A stretch of DNA of 64,000 nt from Couchioplanes azureus (GTDB lineage Bacteria; Actinomycetota; Actinomycetes; Mycobacteriales; Micromonosporaceae), in NCBI RefSeq assembly GCF_014648355.1, contig NZ_BMQY01000005.1, forward strand, positions 310,001 through 374,000, read 5' to 3'. Shown here piece after piece: positions 51,249 through 60,238 of the stretch. The translations under genes and the position numbers were made by a program. Each line of letters starts with the position of its first letter. Within the stretch, counting starts at the first letter, position 1. The notes under the pieces are model-generated. The model was not told where the DNA came from. It did not search any database and saw nothing but the letters and a program-made list of their open reading frames with translations.

Positions 51249-53345
51249 TCAGGCGCCGGTGGCCTTAGCGATGATCTCCTTCGCCACGCCTTGCGGGACC
51301 TCGGCGTAGGAGTCGAACTGCATGCTGTAGCTAGCCCGGCCGGCAGTCTTCGACCGCAGGTCGCCGACGTAGCCGAACATCTCGGACAGCGGCACCAGCG
51401 CCTTGACGACTCGGGCGCCGGAGCGCTCCTCCATCGACTGGATGATGCCACGGCGGGAGTTGAGGTCGCCGATCACATCGCCCATGTTGTCCTCGGGCGT
51501 GGTGACCTCGACCGCCATCATCGGCTCGAGCAGCGCGGGGTCGGCCTTGCGAGCCGCCTCCTTCATGGCCATCGAGCCGGCGATCTTGAAGGCCATCTCG
51601 GACGAGTCGACCTCGTGGTACTGACCGTCGAGCAGCGTCAGCTTGACGCCGACCAGCGGGTAGCCGGCCAGCACGCCGTACTGCATCGAGTCCTGCGCAC
51701 CGGCGTCCACCGACGGGATGAACTCCTTGGGGATCCGGCCACCGGTCACCGCGTTGACGAACTCGTAGGTCGGGGAGTCGGCGTCGAGCGGCAGGGGCTC
51801 GAGCTTCACGATGACCTTCGCGTACTGGCCGGAGCCACCGGTCTGCTTCTTGTGGACGTAGTCGAGCTTCTCCACGGTGCCGCGGATCGTCTCGCGGTAC
51901 GCCACCTGCGGCTTGCCGATGTTCGCCTCGACGTTGAACTCGCGCCGCATGCGGTCGACGAGGATGTCGAGGTGGAGCTCGCCCATGCCGGCGATGATGG
52001 TCTGACCGGTCTCCTCGTCGTTGAAGACGCGGAAGGTCGGGTCCTCCTCGGCCAGGCGCTGGATCGCGGTGCCCAGCTTCTCCTGGTCCGACTTGGTCTT
52101 CGGCTCGATGGCGACCTGGATGACCGGCTCCGGGAAGGTCATCGACTCGAGGATGACCGGGTTCGCCGGGTCGCACAGGGTGTCACCGGTGGTGGTCTGC
52201 TTCAGACCCTGGACGGCGATGATGTCGCCGGCCTGCGCGGTGGTGCGCTCCTCACGCTTGTTCGCGTGCATCTGGTAGATCTTGCCGATCCGCTCCTTGC
52301 GGTCCTTGGTGGAGTTGACCACCTGGGAACCGGACTCGAGCGTGCCGGAGTAGACCCGGACGTACGTGAGCTTGCCGAGGTGCTTGTCGGTCTGGATCTT
52401 GAACGCCAGGGCCGAGAAGGGCTCGTCGTTGGAGGGCTTGCGCTGCATCGGGGTCTCACCGTCGGTCGCGGTGCCCTCGATGGCCGGGATGTCCAGCGGC
52501 GACGGGAGGAACTCGACGACGGCGTCCAGCATGGGCTGCACGCCCTTGTTCTTGAACGCCGAGCCGCACAGGACCGGGTTGGCCTTGCTGGCGATCGTGG
52601 CGCGCCGGATGGCGGCCTTGATCTCGTCCTCGGACAGCTCCTCGCCCTCGAGGTACTTCTCCATGACCGCGTCGTCGACGTCGGCCAGGGTCTCGATGAG
52701 CTTGTCGCGCCACTCGGCGGCGGACTCGGCGAGGTCGGCCGGGATCTCCTCGACCGCGTAGTCCTCACCCTTCTGGGTCTCGCCACGCCAGGTGAGGGCC
52801 CGCATGCCGATCAGGTCGACGACACCGATGTGGTCCGCCTCGAGCCCGATCGGGATCTGCAGCACCAGCGGGGTGGCGTTGAGCCGGTCGATCATCATCT
52901 GCACGCAGCGGAAGAAGTCCGCGCCGGTCCGGTCGAGCTTGTTGACGAAGCACATCCGGGGCACGTTGTACTTGTCCGCCTGCCGCCAGACGTTCTCCGT
53001 CTGCGGCTCCACGCCGGCGACACCGTCGTAGACCGCGACGGCACCGTCGAGCACACGCAGCGACCGCTCGACCTCGACCGTGAAGTCCACGTGGCCGGGA
53101 GTGTCGATGATCTGGATCGTGTGGCCCTTCCACTCGCACTTGGTGGCGGCGGAGGTGATGGTGATACCGCGTTCTTGTTCCTGCTCCATCCAGTCCATGA
53201 CGGCCGCGCCCTCGTGGACTTCACCGATCTTGTACGTGATGCCGGTGTAGAACAGGATGCGCTCGGTCGTCGTGGTCTTACCAGCGTCGATGTGCGCCAT
53301 GATGCCGATGTTGCGTACCTTGGCGAGCGCGTCTGCGGCAGCCAC
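51249..53345 (-). CDS. fusA: elongation factor G
   Basis: 698 aa five-domain GTPase that drives translocation. GIMAHIDAGKTTTTER (G1), DTPGHVDF (G3), NKLDRTGADF (G4), and domain IV near GSGQYAKV. GTG at 53345 with AGGGAT upstream gives the conserved N-terminus; the longer frame upstream is not conserved. Third gene of rpsL-rpsG-fusA-tuf. Confidence 0.98.
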   Translation of the reverse strand: MAAADALAKVRNIGIMAHIDAGKTTTTERILFYTGITYKIGEVHEGAAVMDWMEQEQERGITITSAATKCEWKGHTIQIIDTPGHVDFTVEVERSLRVLDGAVAVYDGVAGVEPQTENVWRQADKYNVPRMCFVNKLDRTGADFFRCVQMMIDRLNATPLVLQIPIGLEADHIGVVDLIGMRALTWRGETQKGEDYAVEEIPADLAESAAEWRDKLIETLADVDDAVMEKYLEGEELSEDEIKAAIRRATIASKANPVLCGSAFKNKGVQPMLDAVVEFLPSPLDIPAIEGTATDGETPMQRKPSNDEPFSALAFKIQTDKHLGKLTYVRVYSGTLESGSQVVNSTKDRKERIGKIYQMHANKREERTTAQAGDIIAVQGLKQTTTGDTLCDPANPVILESMTFPEPVIQVAIEPKTKSDQEKLGTAIQRLAEEDPTFRVFNDEETGQTIIAGMGELHLDILVDRMRREFNVEANIGKPQVAYRETIRGTVEKLDYVHKKQTGGSGQYAKVIVKLEPLPLDADSPTYEFVNAVTGGRIPKEFIPSVDAGAQDSMQYGVLAGYPLVGVKLTLLDGQYHEVDSSEMAFKIAGSMAMKEAARKADPALLEPMMAVEVTTPEDNMGDVIGDLNSRRGIIQSMEERSGARVVKALVPLSEMFGYVGDLRSKTAGRASYSMQFDSYAEVPQGVAKEIIAKATGA

Positions 53346-53419
53346 TGCAATCCCTACTCTTCGTCGTCGTGTCGACCGTGTTCCGCGGGATGTCGCGGAG
53401 GGCCGGTGGGACCGGCGTC

Positions 53420-53443
53420 CCGGCCCGGCGGGTGCCGGGCCGG
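53420..53443 (-). terminator. hairpin between rpsG and fusA
   Basis: Perfect 10-bp stem CCGGCCCGGC/GCCGGGCCGG with a GGGT loop, 11 nt after the rpsG stop. Probably an attenuator or mRNA-stabilising element, since fusA must be transcribed through it. Confidence 0.55.
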
Positions 53444-53454
53444 CAACGGGGGTC

Positions 53455-53925
53455 TTACCAGCGGTAGTGCGCGAAGGCCTTGTTGGACTCCGCCATCTTG
53501 TGGGTGTCCTCGCGCCGCTTGACGGCGGCACCGAGGCCGTTGCTGGCGTCGAGCAGCTCGTTCTGCAGGCGCTCGATCATGGTCTTCTCGCGGCGGGCCT
53601 TGGAGTACTGGACCAGCCAGCGCAGACCGAGGGTGGTCTGCCGCGGGGTGCGGACCTCGACCGGCACCTGGTAGGTCGCGCCACCGACGCGGCGGCTGCG
53701 GACCTCGAGGGTCGGCTTGACGTTGTCCATGGCGCGCTTGAGCGTGACCACGGGGTCGGTGCCGTTCTTCTCGCGGCAGCCCTCGAGGGCGCCGTACACG
53801 ATCCGCTCGGCGAGCTGACGCTTGCCGCCGACCAGGATCTTGTTCACCAGCTGGGTGACCAGCGGCGAGTTGTAAACCGGGTCCGGAACCACCGGGTGGC
53901 GCGGAGCGGGGCCCTTACGCGGCAT
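53455..53925 (-). CDS. rpsG: 30S ribosomal protein S7
   Basis: 156 aa: MPRKGPAPRHPVVPDPVYNS (N-terminus) and the C-terminal MAESNKAFAHYRW. 16S 3'-domain assembly protein. Starts 1 nt after rpsL. Confidence 0.98.
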   Translation of the reverse strand: MPRKGPAPRHPVVPDPVYNSPLVTQLVNKILVGGKRQLAERIVYGALEGCREKNGTDPVVTLKRAMDNVKPTLEVRSRRVGGATYQVPVEVRTPRQTTLGLRWLVQYSKARREKTMIERLQNELLDASNGLGAAVKRREDTHKMAESNKAFAHYRW

Positions 53926-53926
53926 G

Positions 53927-54301
53927 TCAGCTCTTCTCCTTCTTCGCGCCGTAACGGCTGCGGGCCTGCTTGCGGTTGCGGACACCCTGGGTGTCCAGCG
54001 AACCACGGACGATCTTGTAGCGGACGCCCGGGAGGTCCTTCACACGGCCGCCACGCACGAGCACGATCGAGTGCTCCTGCAGGTTGTGGCCGACGCCCGG
54101 GATGTACGCCGTGACCTCGATCTGGCTGCTCAGCTTCACACGAGCGACCTTGCGCAGCGCAGAGTTCGGCTTCTTGGGGGTGGTGGTGTACACGCGCGTG
54201 CACACGCCGCGCCGCTGAGGACTTCCCTTCAGCGCCGGCGTCTTGGTCTTGCTCGTCTTCGCCTGGCGGCCCTTGCGGACCAGCTGCTGGATCGTGGGCA
54301 C
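53927..54301 (-). CDS. rpsL: 30S ribosomal protein S12
   Basis: 124 aa. MPTIQQLVRKGR start (GTG at 54301, GGAGCGGAG upstream). The decoding-site segments TPKKPNSALRK and VKDLPGVRYK carry the wild-type lysines, so no streptomycin-resistance change is seen. First gene of the str operon, with a ~270-nt leader. Confidence 0.98.
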   Translation of the reverse strand: MPTIQQLVRKGRQAKTSKTKTPALKGSPQRRGVCTRVYTTTPKKPNSALRKVARVKLSSQIEVTAYIPGVGHNLQEHSIVLVRGGRVKDLPGVRYKIVRGSLDTQGVRNRKQARSRYGAKKEKS

Positions 54302-54394
54302 CGGGTTTCTCCGCTCCCTTCGGCCGCCGTCTTCTAGCGGCCGCACCGTCTCGTTATGCCTTGTGTGCAGGCCGCCCCTGTCGGGACTCCCACA

Positions 54395-54414
54395 CCCGCG
54401 GTCGGGCGTGTCGC
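54395..54414 (-). promoter_or_regulatory. shared ribosomal-operon leader element (copy 2, rpsL)
   Basis: Identical 20 nt to 49686-49705. On the minus strand the surrounding sequence folds as CACGCCCG-ACCG-CGGGTGTG (one G-T pair). Confidence 0.6.
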
Positions 54415-54577
54415 CCAGCTCACGGTTTCCCGGCGCGTCCGTTCGAACACGCGGCGGGTTGTCTGTGTCGGGCCCGTCAAGCCCGGCTTCGCTGCTGCCC
54501 TGATCTTGTTGTTCCGTCTTGCCTACGACTAAGGGCGCACGCACGACTTGCCCGGGCGAGCCCAGGCACGAGGAAGA

Positions 54578-54606
54578 AGATTACCCACCACATCCCCACG
54601 GGTCAA
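54578..54606 (-). promoter_or_regulatory. str (rpsL) operon promoter
   Basis: Minus-strand TTGACC (54601-54606), 17 nt, TAATCT (54578-54583): the best promoter match in the window. Predicted start near 54571. Confidence 0.7.
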
Positions 54607-54706
54607 AATGACCCCCGCGGGACGCGGTGGGATACCTCCGCACGTTCAACTGTACCGGGCGGCTCCGCCGTCCTGCCGAGCGATCCGCCGAACGCCCGCG
54701 ACCAGC

Positions 54707-55171
54707 TCACGACGTGCTCCCGAGGGCGATGCTCACCGCGAGGGACAGCAGGGCGATTCCCGCGCCGGCGGCGCCGCACGAGCACCCCGCCAGGGCCACG
54801 CCGCGGCCGGTGAAGCGCAGCCGCCCCTGCCGGCCCGAGCCCCGGATCTGCCGCAGGGCGCTCATTCCGGCGGCCACAGCCCCGCCGCCGAGGAGCACGG
54901 CGAGCAGTGCGAACGCGCCCGCCACCAGTGCTCCCCAGCCGTCGGCGGCGCCGGCCAGGCCGAAGCAGAGCACGAGCATCGACACCAGGATCGACGCGAT
55001 GCCCGCGATCAGCGAGCCGGTGGCCTGCCCGGACATGGCCGGGACGACCCGGAGGTGGACGAGGCCGTACTCGGTGCCGGCCACCGGGTCGACCCGGGCC
55101 GGCGACCACGCGCCGTCGTGCGGTGGCGGCGGCACGGCCGGGGGTGGTCCACCGGACGGGTAATGCATCAT
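54707..55171 (-). CDS. DUF4190-like small membrane protein
   Basis: 154 aa. Pro-rich N-terminus (MMHYPSGGPPPAVPPPP), then three hydrophobic stretches (about 50-73, 80-105, 128-150). The layout matches DUF4190 proteins, common actinobacterial membrane proteins with unknown function. It is 49 nt downstream of a similar small membrane-protein gene. Confidence 0.75.
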   Translation of the reverse strand: MMHYPSGGPPPAVPPPPHDGAWSPARVDPVAGTEYGLVHLRVVPAMSGQATGSLIAGIASILVSMLVLCFGLAGAADGWGALVAGAFALLAVLLGGGAVAAGMSALRQIRGSGRQGRLRFTGRGVALAGCSCGAAGAGIALLSLAVSIALGSTS

Positions 55172-55220
55172 GACCCCAGCTTGTCACCCGCACGAGCGAG
55201 CCGCAGCCCGCGTCCGGGCC

Positions 55221-55565
55221 TCAGTCGGTGCCGGGGTCGAAGTCCTGGCCCGCGGTCGCGGCGAGGTGCAGCAGCGCGGCGATGACCGCGATCACCAGCG
55301 TGGTGACGGCCAGCACTATCCCCGCCCAGGCCAGGCGACGGCCCCGCCGCACCCACCGGCCGCCGGTGAGATAGCCGCCCGACTCCCACTGCTCGCGGTG
55401 GACCTGGCGGCTCAGCAGCAGCGCGAGCGTGGCGGGAATCACGCCGCCGACCAGCGGCCCGGTCAGCAGACCGGCCAGAGCGAGGGCGAACACGGCACGG
55501 GCCTTGGTCGAGGCCACCGGGTCCGGGTCGAGCGGGTGGCGCGGCGGCGCGGCTGAAGTGGTCAC
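55221..55565 (-). CDS. small DUF4190-like membrane protein
   Basis: 114 aa from the GTG at 55565 (MTTSAAPP), chosen over ATG 55574 because AAGGA lies 8 nt before the GTG. Two membrane helices (about 25-50 and 80-105) with a basic loop between (RQVHREQWESGGYL). Likely paralogue or partner of the next gene. Function unknown. Confidence 0.7.
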   Translation of the reverse strand: MTTSAAPPRHPLDPDPVASTKARAVFALALAGLLTGPLVGGVIPATLALLLSRQVHREQWESGGYLTGGRWVRRGRRLAWAGIVLAVTTLVIAVIAALLHLAATAGQDFDPGTD

Positions 55566-55605
55566 GCCTTCCATCCTTACCGGCGCCGCCCGGCGCGGCG
55601 CCGGG

Positions 55606-56274
55606 TCACTCCGGCTTTTCCGCCGCGAGCACGAGCAGGACGGGCCGCCCGACGAGCCAGGCCGCCCACGGCACCTCGGCGACCATCTCGGCGTCGCCGC
55701 CGACCTCGTGCCGGCGGAGCCCGCCGAGGCCGGCCCCGGTGATCCAGCCCTCGTAGTCGGCGACCGAGTGCGGATGCGCCACGAGCCGGTACGCCGCACC
55801 ATCCCGTTCGAACTGCGCGGACATCCCGGTCGCGGCGAGCACGGGGTGGAACACGGAGAGGACCAGCCGGCCGCCGGGGCGCAGCACCCGGGCGAACTCC
55901 GCCATGGCGCGTCCGGGCTCCGCGAGGTGCTCGGCGAGCAGGGCGCAGTACACCGCGTCGAACTCGCCGTCGCCGAACGGCAGCCGGCCCTCGAGGTCCG
56001 CCTCGATCAGCGGGACGCCGGGATGACGGCGCCGGGCCACCGCCAGCATGCCCGGCGAGAAGTCGACCCCGCTCGGCCGCGCTCCCGCCGCCAGCATCGC
56101 CGCGAGGTTGCGCCCGGTGCCGCAGCCGGCGTCGAGCACGCGCTCGCCCGGAGCCGGCGCCAGCACCGCCATGCTATGACGCGCATCAATTGCGACGACG
56201 GGATTGGGCGTCTCTTCGTACGACTCCGCCCACAGGTCGTATCCCGATTTGGTGTCGATATCTTGCAGCTGCAT
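55606..56274 (-). CDS. class I SAM-dependent methyltransferase
   Basis: 222 aa Methyltransf_11/25 type: N-terminal YDLWAESYEE, motif I VLDAGCGTGRNL, acidic post-I loop VDFSPGML, motif II FDAVYCALL. Substrate unknown; small-molecule and natural-product methyltransferases share this pattern. Divergent from the FAD monooxygenase across 94 nt, so the two may be linked. Confidence 0.85.
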   Translation of the reverse strand: MQLQDIDTKSGYDLWAESYEETPNPVVAIDARHSMAVLAPAPGERVLDAGCGTGRNLAAMLAAGARPSGVDFSPGMLAVARRRHPGVPLIEADLEGRLPFGDGEFDAVYCALLAEHLAEPGRAMAEFARVLRPGGRLVLSVFHPVLAATGMSAQFERDGAAYRLVAHPHSVADYEGWITGAGLGGLRRHEVGGDAEMVAEVPWAAWLVGRPVLLVLAAEKPE

Positions 56275-56368
56275 CCTGGACCATCCTGCCGGTAGTGTGA
56301 AACAGTCTGAGCCGGACGCAGCCTATCGTTTGTCGCGATCGCCCGGCAATGCAGAAAGCGGGGAGACA

Positions 56369-57610
56369 ATGTCTAGTCCATCAATGCGGGTCCTCGTCAT
56401 CGGAGGCGGTATCGCCGGCCTGGCCCTCACCCACGGCCTCCGGCGCGCCGGCCTGGACGTGGCGGTCTACGAGCGCGACCGCTCCCGCGACGACCGCCTC
56501 GAGGGATACCGGATCCACATCGATCCGGACGGCGCCCGGGCACTGCGCTCGTGCCTGCCCGACGAGGTCTGGGAGTCCTTCGTCGACAGCACGGTCGACC
56601 TGGGGGAATTCAGGTTCGTGACGGAGCGGCTCGAGACGCTGATGGTGATGGAGCCGCCCGCGCCGGCCCGTCCGGAGCCGACCGGCCGGGCGCACGCCAT
56701 CGACCGCGTCACGCTCCGGTCGCTGCTGCTGACCGGGCTCGACGACGTGCTCCACTTCGACAAGCGATTCGAGCGCTACGAGCGCAATGCGGACGGCACC
56801 GTGACGGCTTTCTTCAGCGACGGAAGCACCGCGACGGGCGACGTCCTGATCGGTGCCGACGGCGTCAATTCCCCGGTGCGGAAACAATTTCTTCCGCACG
56901 CCGAAAGGGTCGACACCGATGCCTATGGTGTCGGCCTGAAACTGCCTTTGAGGGATGCGGTGCGCGCCTGGCTGGAACCCCCTTTGTCAACCGGCCGGAA
57001 CATGGTCATGACGCCGGATCCGTTCTTCCTGTCGGTCTCGGTGTTCGACCGGACGAGAAACACCGGCGGCGACGACTCCTATGTCGGTTCGGCGTTCGTG
57101 ATCCGGCGCGGCTCGTGCCCCGCCGGGATCGAGGACTTCGACGGCGCCCGGATCAAGGACTTCGTCGCCCGCTCGATCAGCGGCTGGCATCCGCAGCTGC
57201 GCCGGCTGATCGCCGAGTCCGACCCGGAGAGCGCCCTGCTGGTGCCGTACCGGACGTCGGTGCCGGTGCCGGCCTGGGAGAGCACCACCGTCACGGTCAT
57301 GGGGGACGCGGTGCACAGCATGTCGCCCGTCGGCGGGCTGGGCGGCAACACCGCCCTGCGCGACGCCGAGCTGCTCTGCCGCCAGCTCGTGCAGGTGCGC
57401 GACGGCCGCCTGGGGCTCGTCGAGGCGATCCGGGCGTACGAGGACGGCATGCGCGACTACGGGTTCGCGGCCGTCCAGAAGGCGCTGCGCTACCAGAAGC
57501 AGGGGCTGCAGAGCGGGAAGCTGGCCGCCTCGATGTCGCGCGTGGTCTTCCGCCTGATGAACGGCATGATGCAGCGGCGAGGCCGGCAGCACACCCGGAC
57601 CGCCGCGTAG
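56369..57610 (+). CDS. FAD-dependent monooxygenase (PHBH/TetX-like class A)
   Basis: 413 aa. FAD-binding VIGGGIAGLALTHGLR at the N-terminus, GADGVNSPVRK in the middle and GDAVHSMSPVGGLGGNTALRDA near residue 315, the three marks of class A flavin hydroxylases. Such enzymes hydroxylate aromatic or polyketide-type substrates or inactivate antibiotics. ATG 56369 with GGGGAG 6 nt upstream. Codon use around 56860-57060 is less GC-rich than its neighbours. It converges on the RiPP operon and is separated by a strong terminator, so membership in that cluster is uncertain. Confidence 0.88.
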   Translation: MSSPSMRVLVIGGGIAGLALTHGLRRAGLDVAVYERDRSRDDRLEGYRIHIDPDGARALRSCLPDEVWESFVDSTVDLGEFRFVTERLETLMVMEPPAPARPEPTGRAHAIDRVTLRSLLLTGLDDVLHFDKRFERYERNADGTVTAFFSDGSTATGDVLIGADGVNSPVRKQFLPHAERVDTDAYGVGLKLPLRDAVRAWLEPPLSTGRNMVMTPDPFFLSVSVFDRTRNTGGDDSYVGSAFVIRRGSCPAGIEDFDGARIKDFVARSISGWHPQLRRLIAESDPESALLVPYRTSVPVPAWESTTVTVMGDAVHSMSPVGGLGGNTALRDAELLCRQLVQVRDGRLGLVEAIRAYEDGMRDYGFAAVQKALRYQKQGLQSGKLAASMSRVVFRLMNGMMQRRGRQHTRTAA

Positions 57611-57622
57611 CGAGCGGCCCGC

Positions 57623-57661
57623 GGTGGCCGGCCCGGACCGCACGTCCGGGCCGGCCACCGG
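57623..57661 (+). terminator. strong bidirectional terminator between the monooxygenase and the RiPP operon
   Basis: Perfect 17-bp inverted repeat (CGGTGGCCGGCCCGGAC, 57623-57639, with 57645-57661) and 5-nt loop, 13 nt after the monooxygenase stop. Confidence 0.85.
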
Positions 57662-57740
57662 ACGGACGGGCGGAGCGATCGATGCCGGACGGACGGGCGC
57701 GGCGATCGATGCCGGGCGGACGGGCGGAGCGATCAATGCC
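57661..57740 (+). repeat. three tandem 27-bp repeats
   Basis: Units 57661-57686, 57687-57713 and 57714-57740, each reading roughly GGACGGACGGGCGGAGCGATC then GATGCC, with one to three differences. The third unit contains the stop codon of the SagB-type gene. Confidence 0.9.
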
Positions 57741-59244
57741 AGGCGGCTTCGTAGAAGTCGCCCGGGGGCCGGCCCGAGCCGATCATGACCTGGATCAGGC
57801 TGGTCGCGCCGGTCCCGTCCAGGCCGAGCAGCCGGTCCGTCCGCCGTACGTCGTAGCCGAGGCTCGCGTGGCAGCGCAGCCCCAGCGCCGCGCAGGCCAG
57901 GTAGAGCCGCTGGGTGACGACGCCCGCCTCGATGTTCTGCATCCGGTACCAGCGGTCGCCGTGCACCCCGAACCCGGCCTCGTAGTCGCCCACCGGATAC
58001 ACGCAGAGGTTGGTGTGCGCGAGGTTGAAGAGCTTGATCAGAAGGCTTTCCTGGAGCTCGCCGGAGAGGTCGCCGAGGCGTACGGGCTCGAGCAGCGTCT
58101 CGCCGGGCCGCAGCCGGTAGACGCCGGGCGCGACGCTGTCCACCCGGTTGACGACGCAGTACAGCATCGTGTGCCGTACGGCGGGGGTGTCCGCCAGGTC
58201 GTTGCGGTAGCCGTCCAGGGCCGGCGCGAGCAGGGCGGAGAGCGTGTCCAGGCTCATCCCGGCGGGCGTGAAGTAGCCCATCGAGGAGCGCCGGGTCCGC
58301 AGGCCGTCGAGGAGTGCGACCCGATGGCCGGAGAGCCGCAGTTCCGGACCGCCCGCGGAGCCGGACGCCGTGATGGCGGGCGGCGCGGCGACCGCGGCCA
58401 CCGCGGACAGGCGCGATCCGCGATGCAGGCGGGCCTGCAACGGCCGCGCGTCGAGGGACCACTCCTGCTCGGAGTCCGAGAGCGTGTTGGTCCGGGAGGG
58501 CTGCGCGGCGTCGGCGAGCCTGCGCGGCGACGGCGGTGCTTCACCGTGCGAGCCGAACGTGACGGCCGTGTACACGCTTTCCCGCATGGGGTCGAGACGC
58601 AGCAGCCGGTCGAGGTCGTCGTCCGCGAAGCGGTACCGGACCTCGCCCGCCGTCCGGGCGGCCGCCACGGCGAGCACCTGGCCCAGCAGGACGCCGACGT
58701 CCAGGGCGCAGAGCCGGTAGGTGAGATCGGCGTACTTGAAGCCGTTCTTCCAGAAGAAGGCGCTGGTCAGCAGCGTCAGGGCGGGGGCGGCACCCGCCAT
58801 GCCGAGCGCGGCGCCCAGCTCCGCCGTCCAGTCGCCCTCCCGCAGGGTCACCAGGGCGTGGTGCGCCTGGTCGTAGTGGTGGACGCCCGGGGGCACCTCG
58901 GCGCCCGGGCCGGTGACGACGTACAGCTCGGCCGGGAAGCGGGAGCCTCCCGAGGGAACGGGACGCAGCGAGTTGCGGGCGAGCTTCGCTCCCCCGGCGG
59001 GTTCGGCGCCCCGGGTGCCGATCAGCCGCCGGAGCGCGTCGGCGGCGGTCCAGCGGTAGCGGGTGACGCCGTAGCAGTCGCGCAGCAGCCGGGCGAGCCC
59101 GCCGGTGCCCGACTCGTCCAGCGGGATGCGCGGGTGGCCGCGGTACAGCTTGAACTGGCCGGGCGCGTCCTCCCAGTCGATCTGTTCGGGGATCGGCAGG
59201 CTCCGGGTGAGCTCGACGTACTCGCGGGCCGCGGCGGCATCCAC
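57733..59244 (-). CDS. SagB-type azoline dehydrogenase (FMN nitroreductase family)
   Basis: 503 aa with two nitroreductase-like halves, the ThcOx/SagB layout. First half: RPVPSGGSRFPAELYVV and TSAFFWKNGFKYADLTYRLC; second half: RTRRSSMGYFTPAG (FMN-binding RRS), then VYRLRPGE, MQNIEAGVVTQRLYLA and LIQVMIGS. SagB enzymes oxidise thiazolines/oxazolines to azoles in RiPPs. GTG 59244 with GAAAGGA upstream; a GTG at 59271 would overlap the previous gene. It is 16 nt after the SpaB_C gene, so it is the last gene of the operon seen here. Confidence 0.9.
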   Translation of the reverse strand: MDAAAAREYVELTRSLPIPEQIDWEDAPGQFKLYRGHPRIPLDESGTGGLARLLRDCYGVTRYRWTAADALRRLIGTRGAEPAGGAKLARNSLRPVPSGGSRFPAELYVVTGPGAEVPPGVHHYDQAHHALVTLREGDWTAELGAALGMAGAAPALTLLTSAFFWKNGFKYADLTYRLCALDVGVLLGQVLAVAAARTAGEVRYRFADDDLDRLLRLDPMRESVYTAVTFGSHGEAPPSPRRLADAAQPSRTNTLSDSEQEWSLDARPLQARLHRGSRLSAVAAVAAPPAITASGSAGGPELRLSGHRVALLDGLRTRRSSMGYFTPAGMSLDTLSALLAPALDGYRNDLADTPAVRHTMLYCVVNRVDSVAPGVYRLRPGETLLEPVRLGDLSGELQESLLIKLFNLAHTNLCVYPVGDYEAGFGVHGDRWYRMQNIEAGVVTQRLYLACAALGLRCHASLGYDVRRTDRLLGLDGTGATSLIQVMIGSGRPPGDFYEAAWH

Positions 59245-59260
59245 GACCGGTCCTTTCGCC

Positions 59261-60238
59261 TCACCGCGCACCCGCGGTCACCTCCGAGACCGCCCGCCAG
59301 AGCAGATACATCAGGTACGCCTCCTCCGGCAGGGAGATCCCCAGCCGGTTGTTGTGCATGTGCGAGCAGAACAGCAGCACGTTGCGCAGGTCCGCGTCGG
59401 CGCCACCGTCGGCGACCAGCACCTCCCGCGGCGCGAACAGGCCGCGTCGCCGCAGGTCCACGAGGTCGTCGCGGAGGGCAGTGACCGAGGCGGCCCAGCG
59501 CCCCACCGCGGCGCCGGCCCGCTCGGGCGTCCCCTCCTCGACCAGGCGCATGATCCGTTCCACCGTGCCGACGAGGGTGGCCCGCTGACTCAGGTACTTC
59601 TGCTCGAACCGGCGCTGGCCGGCCTCCGGATCGCCGAACATCAACCGGCGGCCCCAGTCGCGCTGTCCCGTGCCGAGCCGATCGGCCAGAGCGCCGGCGC
59701 CCGCCGGGACCATCGCGGCGACCAGCATCATCGCCAGCGCCTGGCCGGTACGCCGCCCGCTCCCCGGCGCCGCGGCCAGCAGCTCGGCCGCCACCTCGCT
59801 GGACGCGGTGAAGTGCCGCTCCACGGCGCGCATGGCCTCCGGCGTCCCGCCATAGCGGGCGACCTCGGGCCGGTACGGCACGTGGTGCATCGAGTTGTCC
59901 GGCCGCAGCGGCTCCACCTGGTCCTGGCCCCGCTCGACGGCCACCAGGGAGGCCGCCACCTTCCGGTATTCCTCCGGATCGACGACCTTGCGGGAGGGAC
60001 GCGCGCGGAGGAACCCGCCGACGTGGCGCTCCAGCAGCTCCCTCACCTGCGGCGCCGCGGCCGGCGGGGTGCACAGCCGCAGCCGCAGGTGCGGGCCGGC
60101 CTGCCAGTGCCGGACGAAGAACCAGTCCGTCAGGAGGCCACCCGCCGCGGCGATCAGCGGTCGCACACCGTCGCGGATCAGCGCCTCGAGCGGCTCGTGG
60201 TAGTGGATGTGGACGCTGGTCCAGCCCGGCTCAGCCAT
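59261..60238 (-). CDS. thiopeptide-type bacteriocin biosynthesis protein (SpaB_C: elimination or cycloaddition)
   Basis: 325 aa single SpaB_C domain: WTSVHIHYHEPLEALI, DWFFVRHWQAGPHLRLRL and the C-terminal LFCSHMHNNRLGIS, all typical. Stand-alone SpaB_C proteins either eliminate glutamate from glutamylated Ser/Thr to give dehydroamino acids (TbtC/GodG type) or form the thiopeptide pyridine ring (TbtD type). The length fits either. It overlaps the LanB stop by 8 nt, favouring a direct partner (elimination) role. Confidence 0.9.
   Translation of the reverse strand: MAEPGWTSVHIHYHEPLEALIRDGVRPLIAAAGGLLTDWFFVRHWQAGPHLRLRLCTPPAAAPQVRELLERHVGGFLRARPSRKVVDPEEYRKVAASLVAVERGQDQVEPLRPDNSMHHVPYRPEVARYGGTPEAMRAVERHFTASSEVAAELLAAAPGSGRRTGQALAMMLVAAMVPAGAGALADRLGTGQRDWGRRLMFGDPEAGQRRFEQKYLSQRATLVGTVERIMRLVEEGTPERAGAAVGRWAASVTALRDDLVDLRRRGLFAPREVLVADGGADADLRNVLLFCSHMHNNRLGISLPEEAYLMYLLWRAVSEVTAGAR

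Larger units (their letters stand above)
54302..54706 (-). other. leader and intergenic region upstream of rpsL
   Basis: 405 nt with no gene. Contains the rpsL promoter (54578-54606), the shared leader element (54395-54414) and a GGGTCA/TGACCC mini-hairpin at 54600-54614 overlapping the -35 box. Confidence 0.65.

Noticed and set aside
53927..54301. Streptomycin-resistance form of S12
   Set aside because: Both decoding-site lysine segments (TPKKPNS, VKDLPG) are wild type.
56369..57610. FAD monooxygenase as a firm member of the RiPP cluster
   Set aside because: It is on the opposite strand, behind a strong terminator and paired with a methyltransferase; kept as a possible but unproven tailoring gene.
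57661..57740. CRISPR-like array
   Set aside because: The units are adjacent with no spacers, and there are no cas genes.
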